A stretch of DNA of 64,000 nt from Staphylococcus saccharolyticus. Lineage in GTDB: Bacteria; Bacillota; Bacilli; Staphylococcales; Staphylococcaceae. Under the pieces are notes generated by a model. That model saw nothing but the letters and a program-made list of their open reading frames with translations, did not search any database and was not told the DNA's origin. This document shows positions 50,173 to 57,486 of this stretch, piece by piece. The position numbers were made by a program, and so were the translations under genes. The stretch spans positions 496,001-560,000 of the forward strand of contig NZ_UHDZ01000001.1 of assembly GCF_900458815.1 (NCBI RefSeq), read 5' to 3'. The first letter of the stretch is position 1; the number at the start of each line of letters is the position of its first letter.

Positions 50173-51648
50173 TTATTCACTTTTACTAAGTTTATAATCA
50201 ATTAAATATATAGATTCAGGCGTCACTTTAAAATGTTTAACTTTATTGCTCACACCGTCAATCTGATGATTATAAGTAATATAACTGTTTGGAATATCTT
50301 GTTTTGATTGATCTAAAATTTCATTAGTTACAGTAGCTCGTTGTTTATCACCAAAAGTAGTGTTTAGCTTTTTAATCAATTGAGTAACGTCTTTATTATT
50401 ATAATGACCTTTATTTAAAGCACCATCAGATAAATATGCTGTGTTAAAGAAATAACCAGTGTCACCACGAGGGATACTTAAGTAACTATACATTGAGATG
50501 TCCCAAGCTTTTGTATCTTTTAAGTAACCATCAATATCATCAACGTTATGTAACTGGATATCTATATTGGCTTTTTTAGCTTCAGATTGAATTACCTGTC
50601 CAATTTTAGGCAATTCAGGTCGACCATTGTATGTTGACATTTTCAGTTTTAAAGGATTGGATTGAGTATAGCACTCTTTAGCTAGAAGCTTTTTAGCTTT
50701 GTCAATATTTTGAGGTTGAACCTGTTCTTTTTCTAATGATTTTAATCTGTGATTAAAAGGTCCTGCCGCAGGTTTTGCGTAATTTTTAGAAACATTTTGA
50801 GCTATTTCTTTACGATTAATAATCATATCTAAAGCTTCTCTGACATTTTTATTCATTTTATTACTTTCGTGATTATATAACAGTAAATGTGTTCTGAAAC
50901 CAGATGTGCTTTGGATGTCAGCTTTTTTAGATTGTTTAACATCATTAATTCGATCAATAGGGACGTCAGTTGTTAAATCAGATTTACTTGATAAAAGATT
51001 ATCTACACGCGTGTTTCCGTCTTCATGGTAAGTGACATTAATCTTATTTAATTGAGGGGTTCCTTGCCAATAATCTTTAAATTTAGATAACTCAATTTTT
51101 TGAGAGCGTTGATATTTATCAATTTGATAAGGGCCTGTTCCCACTGGTTTATCAGTGACTTTACTATTCGCTTTGATATCATAAATCGCCGCAAATGGAT
51201 TAGCAAGCTCTGATTTTAATTCTGGATAAGGTTCATTTGTAGTAATTGTTACTTTTTGATTGTTTGCAGATATTGATTTTATAGGTAAAGATCCTTTTAA
51301 TAAATCACTTTTTTTCATGGCTTCTTCTAGACTTTTTTTAACTGCTTCACCTGTTAATTGATGTCCATTTTGGAATTTTACATTATCTTTTAAAGTGAGT
51401 TCTAGAGTATCATCTGATTTTTGATGATAACTTTTTACTAAAAGTGGTTTAACTTTTCCATCTTTTGACATTTTAAATAATGATTCCAATGCGCCAACTC
51501 TTACAGGAATATCTGTTTCATATGGTGCGATTGATTTTGTTTTCAAAGGGATTTCTACATTCAAAGTATTTTTATCATTGTTTGAATTACCTCCACAGCT
51601 TGCTAAAATAAAAGATATCATTACAATAAGAGTTATAAATTTTTTCAT
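50173..51648 (-). CDS. Nickel/oligopeptide-type ABC substrate-binding lipoprotein, solitary
   Basis: Encodes 491 residues. Lipobox LASC, lipidated Cys at residue 18. Family 5 (SBP_bac_5: DppA/OppA/NikA) layout, with DTLELTLKDNVKFQNGHQLT and KPVGTGPYQIDKYQRS as the usual anchors. At about 490 residues it is nearer to NikA-like than to large OppA proteins. No permease or ATPase gene is adjacent, so it must either feed a distant transporter or be orphaned. Metal or peptide specificity cannot be read. ATG 51648 follows AAAGGAC, a modest site. Confidence 0.8.
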   Translation of the reverse strand: MKKFITLIVMISFILASCGGNSNNDKNTLNVEIPLKTKSIAPYETDIPVRVGALESLFKMSKDGKVKPLLVKSYHQKSDDTLELTLKDNVKFQNGHQLTGEAVKKSLEEAMKKSDLLKGSLPIKSISANNQKVTITTNEPYPELKSELANPFAAIYDIKANSKVTDKPVGTGPYQIDKYQRSQKIELSKFKDYWQGTPQLNKINVTYHEDGNTRVDNLLSSKSDLTTDVPIDRINDVKQSKKADIQSTSGFRTHLLLYNHESNKMNKNVREALDMIINRKEIAQNVSKNYAKPAAGPFNHRLKSLEKEQVQPQNIDKAKKLLAKECYTQSNPLKLKMSTYNGRPELPKIGQVIQSEAKKANIDIQLHNVDDIDGYLKDTKAWDISMYSYLSIPRGDTGYFFNTAYLSDGALNKGHYNNKDVTQLIKKLNTTFGDKQRATVTNEILDQSKQDIPNSYITYNHQIDGVSNKVKHFKVTPESIYLIDYKLSKSE

Positions 51649-51701
51649 GAAATAAGTCCTTTCTAAAAAATGAATGACATGAAAAGGTATAGGAGTTTAA
51701 A

Positions 51702-52424
51702 ATGTCTATGATTAAAACCAATATTATTAACTACTGGAATGCACGCGCAGCTTCCTTTGCTCAGAATAAAAAAGAAGAACTTGAAAGCTAACAAACTCAG
51801 TTATGGTTGTCAGAAATCGAACGTCACATCAAACTTAATGATAATGTGAAAGTTCTAGACATCGGCACAGGAGCCGGATTTTTAGCAATGACGTGTGCAC
51901 AAGAAGGTTGTATTGTTACAGGTATTGATATTTCAAGTGAAATGATTAACTGTACACATACTTTAGCGCAAGATATAAAAATACCCGCAACTTTTAAGGT
52001 TATGGATGCAGCACATTTGCACTTTGATGATGCAACTTTTGATTTGGTTATCGCTAGAAATGTGACATGGTTAATGCTTACCCCTCTAAGAGCATATAAA
52101 GAATGGTTGAGAGTCCTTAAGCCAAAAGGACACCTCATTAACTTTGATGCTGATTATGGTAAAGATGATTTTATAAATAGTGCTTTGTTATCTCAACAGC
52201 ATATTCATCGAAACATTGATAAGTCGATGCTCGAGAAATATGAGTAACTTAAAAGGAAAATTTTGATTAATCATCGCGAAAGACCTTTATATGACCAATA
52301 ATTACTAGACGAAATTGGTGCATCTAAGGTCGAAATCGATTTTACAACGCATCAAAGAGTTAGTCCGTTTAATAGCGCATTTTATAATCCAGTTCCTGTG
52401 TTTAGCATACACGTTATTAAGTAA
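51702..52424 (+). pseudogene. Class I SAM methyltransferase with three in-frame TAA codons
   Basis: From ATG 51702 one 240-codon frame is open except for TAA at 51789-51791, 52245-52247 and 52299-52301; no shift is needed. SAM-binding motif I is VLDIGTGAGFLAM, motif II GIDISSEMI, and motif IV-like DLVIARNVTWLM, matching UbiE/Methyltransf_11 members. The C-terminal part after the second stop reads RPLYDQ, then NPVPVFSIHVIK. Target unknown. The middle fragment alone has the SAM site but lacks the N-terminal cap. Confidence 0.82.
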
Positions 52425-52606
52425 TTTGCATTAGTTATAAATAATATTGTTTTTGATTTTAGACATAATTGTAAACTGCCAACGTATTTATTATATAACT
52501 TATAATTAAAAATTTAAAATTTTTGTCAGAAATAATGACATCACGTGCTTTATTTTTTAATATTTTACAACTATTAATAATCAATTTTACAAAGGATGGG
52601 ATGATA

Positions 52607-53326
52607 ATGATAGGAAATATTTTAGTTGCACATGGAATGAGGAAAGGAGATCAAAATAAAGCATTAGAAGAGTTTATAACTACGCTTTTAAAAGATGAAC
52701 AATATCATTATGAGTTGGCATTTCTTGAAAGTGATACACAAAATCTTGAAATAACAATGGAAAGCATGATTCAGCAAGGCGTAACTAGATTTAGAATTGT
52801 TCCTTTACTCATTTTTAGTACGATGCATTATATCAGTGATATTCCCCAAACTTTAAAAGAGATGAATGGTAAATATCCTCATATTGTTAGTGAAATGAGT
52901 GAACCACTTGGAACACATCCTTATATGGCAGAGTTAGTTGAGAAAAGAATTGCGGATGTTCAGTTAAAAGAAGGTTCAAAAGTAGCAACAGTTGTTATCG
53001 CACATGGTAATGGGAGTGGAAGATTTACAAAAGCACATGATGAACTTAAAGCTTTTGTAAAAAGTATTCATACTGATCATCTTATACACGCAAGAGCGCT
53101 ATATGGTGTATTGTCATTTAGAAACGATTTAGATGAGATTTCAAACAACTATGATGAGCTTATTATTGTTCCATTATTTTTATTTGATGGACGTTTAGTC
53201 AATAAGGTTAAAACATTTATTGATCAAATGACGCTTTTTAGTGACATACATATTACGCCATCAATAAACTTTGACCATATTCTGAAACTTATTATCAGAG
53301 AAAAACTAGAAGAACTTTGTGTTTAG
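52607..53326 (+). CDS. nirR: Sirohydrochlorin chelatase-like protein (staphylococcal NirR)
   Basis: About 239 residues made of two CbiX/SirB-like halves: the first begins ILVAHGMRKGDQ and the second VVIAHGNGSGRF, each with the chelatase AHG motif. Upstream of nirB in staphylococci this gene is called nirR; the chelatase fold suggests a part in inserting iron to make siroheme for NirB, rather than transcriptional control. Start ATG 52607 preferred (family-like MIGNILVAHG); ATG 52601 is possible, AAAGGA upstream. It has its own terminator before nirB. Confidence 0.75.
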   Translation: MIGNILVAHGMRKGDQNKALEEFITTLLKDEQYHYELAFLESDTQNLEITMESMIQQGVTRFRIVPLLIFSTMHYISDIPQTLKEMNGKYPHIVSEMSEPLGTHPYMAELVEKRIADVQLKEGSKVATVVIAHGNGSGRFTKAHDELKAFVKSIHTDHLIHARALYGVLSFRNDLDEISNNYDELIIVPLFLFDGRLVNKVKTFIDQMTLFSDIHITPSINFDHILKLIIREKLEELCV

Positions 53327-53378
53327 AAAAGGAGCAGACATAAGTCAATGTTAATGATATTTATTCAAAAAGTGATTG

Positions 53379-53418
53379 CCTTGGAAGGATAATATACATA
53401 TCTTTCTAAGGTTTTTTA
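53379..53418 (+). terminator. Terminator after nirR
   Basis: CCTTGGAAGGAT pairs with ATCTTTCTAAGG (G-U and one mismatch), then TTTTTT. It separates nirR from nirBD transcription. Confidence 0.75.
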
Positions 53419-53511
53419 ATATTTTTGACGGTTAATAGATAGATGTAAATAGGCTTAAAACCTTCTTTTTAAACAGCTACAATATCGGGATTTTATACAT
53501 TTTACGAATAT

Positions 53512-53525
53512 TAGGGAATTCCCCG
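53512..53525 (+). promoter_or_regulatory. NreC-type site upstream of nirB
   Basis: TAGGG-AATT-CCCCG. NreC sites in staphylococci are GC-rich palindromes of the TAGGG-N4-CCCTA type. Its centre is about 40 bases before the predicted start of transcription, a usual position for an activator touching polymerase. Confidence 0.6.
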
Positions 53526-53538
53526 ATTTTACCTGAAA

Positions 53539-53556
53539 ATGTGAATATAATCACAA
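53539..53556. promoter_or_regulatory. Rex-type operator overlapping the nirB -10
   Basis: TGTGA-ATATAA-TCACAA; the central bases contain the -10 TATAAT (53546-53551). A repressor here would block polymerase directly. Confidence 0.65.
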
Positions 53557-53682
53557 AAATATTGATTTTTGGTATAAGATAAAAGTGAAGTAAGAAACAC
53601 AAAAATCAAACATCTAACCTTTTTATAATTTTGCATTTAGGTTCTTAATTAAAATTTAAAGTGATAGAAGGGGCATATAAGT

Positions 53683-56091
53683 ATGATGAAACAAAAATTA
53701 GTAATGATTGGTAATGGAATGGCGGGTTTGAGAACGATAGAGGAAATCCTAGAGCGTTTGGATTCGCAATTTGATATTACAATAATCGGAAAAGAACCCT
53801 ATCCGAACTATAACAGAATTATGTTATCAAATATTTTACAAAAAAAGATGACTCTTGAAGATATAATCATGAATTCATATAAATGGTATGAAGAACATGA
53901 TATTATGCTTATTACTGATGATCCTGTTCAAAAAGTAGATAGAGACAATAAAGTTTTAACTACTTCAAAAGGTGTCACTGTTGATTATGACATTTGTATA
54001 TTTGCTACGGGTTCTAAAGCTTTTGTATTACCTATCAAAGGTTTCGATTTTCCAAGTGTGATTGGTTGGAGAACAATTGATGATACCAATAAAATGATTG
54101 AAATTGCGAAAACAAAAAAACATGCAGTCGTTATTGGTGGGGGTCTATTAGGATTAGAATGTGCACGTGGCTTATTAGATCAAGGAATGGAAGTGACTGT
54201 ACTGCATCTAGCTGATTGGTTAATGGAAATGCAACTTGACCATAAAGCTGGAGAGATGCTTAAAGCAGATTTAGAAAAACAAGGAATGAAAATTGAACTT
54301 CAAGCAAACTCTAAAGAAATTATAGGCGATGAAGATGTTGAAGCTATTAAATTGTCGGATGGTCGTGTCATAGAGACTGATTTAGTTGTCATGGCTGTAG
54401 GCATAAGACCATATACTGAAGTTGCTAAAGACAGTGGACTTGAAGTTAATAGAGGAATTGTAGTAAATGACTATATGCAAACGTCAGATCCTAACATATA
54501 TGCTGTAGGAGAGTGTGCTGAGCATAATGGAAAAGTTTATGGTTTAGTAGCACCTCTATATGAACAAGGTAAAGTACTTGCAGATTATTTAACAGGTAAA
54601 GAATCAGATGGCTATAAAGGTTCTACAACATTTACATCTTTAAAAGTTTCAGGTTGTGATTTATATAGCGCTGGACAAATTGTTGAAAATGATGAGGTAC
54701 ATGGTGTAGAAATCTTCAACAGTGTCGATAATATTTATAAAAAGGTTTATTTAAGTGGAGGACAAGTTGTTGGAGCTGTACTCTATGGCGATACAGATGA
54801 TGGTTCAAGATTTTATAACATGATGAAAAAACACGAAACACTTGAAGATTATACACTCGTATCTTTACTTCATAAAGGCAATGAGGATGCAACTACGTCA
54901 ATTGCGGATATGGATGATGACGAAATAATTTGTGGATGTAACGGCGTTGATAAAGGAACAATTGTAAATGCCATTACGACAAAAGGTTTAACATCAGTTG
55001 ATGAAGTAACTAAAGCTACTAAAGCTGGTAATTCATGTGGTAAATGTAAAGGACAGATTGGCGAATTGTTACAGTATACACTCGGTGATGATTTTGTAGC
55101 GGCTAAACCTTCAGGTATTTGCCCTTGTACAGATTTAACAAGAGATCAAATTGTTACTCAAATTAGAGCTAAAGGATTCAAAACATCTAAAGAAGTCCGC
55201 CATGTTTTAGATTTCAAAGATAAAAATGGATGTCCTAAATGTCGACCTGCTATTAACTATTATTTAAATATGGTTTATCCATTCGAGCATCATGATGAAA
55301 AAGATTCACGTTTTGCTAACGAAAGATATCTTGCAAATATTCAAAATGATGGAACTTTCTCAGTCATCCCTCAAATGCGTGGTGGAGTTACTGACGCCGA
55401 TCAATTGATTAGATTAGGCGAAGTAGCTAAAAAATATAATGTGCCACTTGTTAAAGTTACAGGTTCACAACGCGTTGGTCTATATGGATTGAAAAAAGAA
55501 GAGCTACCGAAAGTATGGGAAGATTTAGGTATGCGTTCTGCGTCAGCTTATGGTAAAAAGACACGTTCAGTCAAAAGTTGTGTAGGTAAAGAATTTTGTC
55601 GTTTTGGAACACAATATACGATTCGACTAGGTATTAGACTTGAAAAGACATTTGAATATATAGATACACCTCACAAATTTAAAATGGGTGTTTCAGGATG
55701 TCCAAGAAGCTGTGTTGAATCTGGTGTTAAAGACTTTGGTGTTATTTCAGTTGAAAATGGCTATCAAATTTATATCGGTGGAAACGGCGGCACTGATGTA
55801 ACAGTTGGTAAGTTATTAACTACTGTGGAAACTGAAGATGAAGTGATTCAGCTATGTGGAGCAATTATGCAATATTATAGGGAAACAGGTATTTATGCTG
55901 AAAGAACAGCACCATGGTTAGAGCGTATGGGATTCGATAATGTTAAAGATATCGTATTAAATAAAGATAAACAAAAAGCGTTATATTTAAGAATCATGGA
56001 AGCGAAAAAAGCAGTTGAAAAAGAACCATGGGAAGCAATTGTTGAAGATAAAAACGAACAAAAAATCTTTGAAGTTGAGAAGGTGAAATAA
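53683..56091 (+). CDS. nirB: NADH-dependent nitrite reductase large subunit
   Basis: Encodes 802 residues, full family length. FAD-binding GNGMAGLRTIEE at the N-terminus and NAD site GGGLLGLECARGL at about 155; a BFD-like [2Fe-2S] region with CGCNGVDKG and CGKCKG (about 425-465); then the siroheme/[4Fe-4S] half with CVGKEFCRFG and GVSGCPRSC (four cluster cysteines, about 635-685). Reduces nitrite to ammonium in the cytoplasm. AAGGGG lies ahead of the tandem ATG at 53683. Its stop overlaps nirD by one base. Confidence 0.96.
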   Translation: MMKQKLVMIGNGMAGLRTIEEILERLDSQFDITIIGKEPYPNYNRIMLSNILQKKMTLEDIIMNSYKWYEEHDIMLITDDPVQKVDRDNKVLTTSKGVTVDYDICIFATGSKAFVLPIKGFDFPSVIGWRTIDDTNKMIEIAKTKKHAVVIGGGLLGLECARGLLDQGMEVTVLHLADWLMEMQLDHKAGEMLKADLEKQGMKIELQANSKEIIGDEDVEAIKLSDGRVIETDLVVMAVGIRPYTEVAKDSGLEVNRGIVVNDYMQTSDPNIYAVGECAEHNGKVYGLVAPLYEQGKVLADYLTGKESDGYKGSTTFTSLKVSGCDLYSAGQIVENDEVHGVEIFNSVDNIYKKVYLSGGQVVGAVLYGDTDDGSRFYNMMKKHETLEDYTLVSLLHKGNEDATTSIADMDDDEIICGCNGVDKGTIVNAITTKGLTSVDEVTKATKAGNSCGKCKGQIGELLQYTLGDDFVAAKPSGICPCTDLTRDQIVTQIRAKGFKTSKEVRHVLDFKDKNGCPKCRPAINYYLNMVYPFEHHDEKDSRFANERYLANIQNDGTFSVIPQMRGGVTDADQLIRLGEVAKKYNVPLVKVTGSQRVGLYGLKKEELPKVWEDLGMRSASAYGKKTRSVKSCVGKEFCRFGTQYTIRLGIRLEKTFEYIDTPHKFKMGVSGCPRSCVESGVKDFGVISVENGYQIYIGGNGGTDVTVGKLLTTVETEDEVIQLCGAIMQYYRETGIYAERTAPWLERMGFDNVKDIVLNKDKQKALYLRIMEAKKAVEKEPWEAIVEDKNEQKIFEVEKVK

Positions 56092-56405
56092 TGAGAGCCA
56101 TTGAGAAAATTAAAGTAACTCGTGTTGAAGCGTTGGCACCACAAATTGGTAAAAAAGTCGTTGTAGATGGGAAAGAAATAGGTATATTTTTAACTGAAAA
56201 TGGAGATATTTACGCGATAGGAAATATGTGTCCACATAAACAAGGACCATTAACTGAGGGAACTGTAAGCGGCGATTTCGTGTATTGTCCTTTGCATGAT
56301 CAAAAAATTGCATTGAAATCAGGTGAAGTGCAAGAGCCAGATACGGGCTGTGTAGAAACATACGAAGTAGAAGTGATTGACGGGGACGTTTATTTATGTC
56401 TGTAG
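56091..56405 (+). CDS. nirD: Nitrite reductase small subunit (Rieske-type)
   Basis: Encodes 104 residues, one Rieske-like fold. Cluster-type residues are all here: MCPHKQGPL (C-x-H) and YCPLHDQKI (C-x-x-H), so a [2Fe-2S] cluster is possible. NirD partners NirB. The start overlaps the nirB stop by one base (TAATG) and the end overlaps sirB by ten bases. Confidence 0.94.
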   Translation: MRAIEKIKVTRVEALAPQIGKKVVVDGKEIGIFLTENGDIYAIGNMCPHKQGPLTEGTVSGDFVYCPLHDQKIALKSGEVQEPDTGCVETYEVEVIDGDVYLCL

Positions 56406-57331
56406 AATTACCTGGCACAGTTTACCTTATAGGTGCAGGACCAGGAAACCCAAACTTATTAACTAAAAAAGCGGAACGGTTAATTAAAAAGGCAGATGTT
56501 ATTTTATATGATCGTTTAGTTAATCCATTAATTTTGCAATATGCATCTCCTGAAACAAAAGTTATTAATGTAGGTAAAAAGCCATACTTTAAACATATTC
56601 AACAAGAAGAAATTAATTTGAAAATAGTTGAAGCTGCAAAACATTATCAATATGTAGTGCGATTAAAAGGTGGCGATCCTGCTATTTTTGGTAGAATTAC
56701 TGAAGAAGTTCATACACTAGCAAAGCATCAAATTAACTATGAAATTGTTCCAGGAATAACGTCAGCTAGTGCAGCTGTAGCTTCGATGAATATGGGACTA
56801 ACAATGCGCTCTGTTGCACCAAGTGTGACATTTTCAACTGGTCATTTTAAAGATTCTATTGATCATGATACAGATATACGAAATCTTATTAATGGTGGAA
56901 CTTTAGCAATTTATATGGGGATTAAACGATTAGGCCATATTCTCAAACAAATAGAAACATATACAGATGAAGACTATCCAATTGCTATTGTCTTTAATGC
57001 TTCGTGTTTTAACCAACAAATTATTACCGGAACACTTAGTACGATTGAGCATGAATTAACATTACATCACCTAGATGGTCGACCGGGAATATGTATTTTA
57101 GGACATTTAATATCATACTTTGATAATACTTCAATATGTAAACATGAAATATTGTCGCACAAGTACTATGTTATCAAAGGAGATAAACCTCTAGCACTCG
57201 CTAAAGCTGAAGAACTATATGAAGATGGCTACCAATGTCTGATAGATTTTGATCACCATTATCATGTTTCACAACAACATTTATACAATGAGCTATTGCA
57301 ATACAAAGAAATTGAATATGTATATGTTTAA
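56396..57331 (+). CDS. sirB: Uroporphyrinogen-III C-methyltransferase (SirB/CobA type)
   Basis: Encodes 311 residues. SAM-dependent methylase that makes precorrin-2, the first step to siroheme. Motifs: YLIGAGPGNPNLLTKKA (glycine-rich loop), VRLKGGDPAIFGR and VPGITSASAAVASM. A C-terminal extension of about 60 residues beyond the methylase core, after ILGHLISYF, resembles the tail in staphylococcal SirB. Overlaps nirD; with nirB it ensures the cofactor is made with the enzyme. Confidence 0.92.
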   Translation: MSVELPGTVYLIGAGPGNPNLLTKKAERLIKKADVILYDRLVNPLILQYASPETKVINVGKKPYFKHIQQEEINLKIVEAAKHYQYVVRLKGGDPAIFGRITEEVHTLAKHQINYEIVPGITSASAAVASMNMGLTMRSVAPSVTFSTGHFKDSIDHDTDIRNLINGGTLAIYMGIKRLGHILKQIETYTDEDYPIAIVFNASCFNQQIITGTLSTIEHELTLHHLDGRPGICILGHLISYFDNTSICKHEILSHKYYVIKGDKPLALAKAEELYEDGYQCLIDFDHHYHVSQQHLYNELLQYKEIEYVYV

Positions 57332-57359
57332 AAAGAGGCACATTGGGTGCCTCTTTTTC
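57329..57359 (+). terminator. Terminator after the nir operon
   Basis: AAAAAGAGGCAC-ATTGG-GTGCCTCTTTTT, perfect 12-pair hairpin. Confidence 0.92.
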
Positions 57360-57373
57360 TAGGGATTCCCCGT
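57360..57373 (+). promoter_or_regulatory. NreC-type site 1 upstream of narG
   Basis: TAGGG-ATTC-CCCGT, immediately after the nir terminator; centre about 64 bases before the predicted narG start of transcription. Confidence 0.55.
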
Positions 57374-57380
57374 AATCAAA

Positions 57381-57394
57381 TAGGTAAATCCCTA
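57381..57394 (+). promoter_or_regulatory. NreC-type site 2 upstream of narG
   Basis: TAGGT-AAAT-CCCTA; 13 of 14 positions agree with TAGGG-N4-CCCTA counting the free spacer. Centre about 43 bases before the predicted start, 21 bases (two helical turns) from site 1. Confidence 0.6.
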
Positions 57395-57405
57395 ATATAA
57401 AAATA

Positions 57406-57424
57406 TTGTGAAAAAATGTACAAT
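57406..57424. promoter_or_regulatory. Rex-like element over the narG -10
   Basis: TTGTGA-AAAAAT-GTACAA, 10 of 12 bases of the Rex consensus, overlapping a likely -10 TACAAT (57419-57424). Same geometry as at nirB but a weaker right arm. Confidence 0.4.
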
Positions 57425-57486
57425 TAAATTACATGATACATGTATGAGTGAGGATTAAACCTTTTATGGTGGGAGGATTAATATAA

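Larger units (their letters stand above)
53327..53682. other. nirB regulatory region
   Basis: 356 bases holding the nirR terminator, an NreC-type palindrome, a Rex-type box over TATAAT, and a leader of about 125 bases. No gene. Confidence 0.6.
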
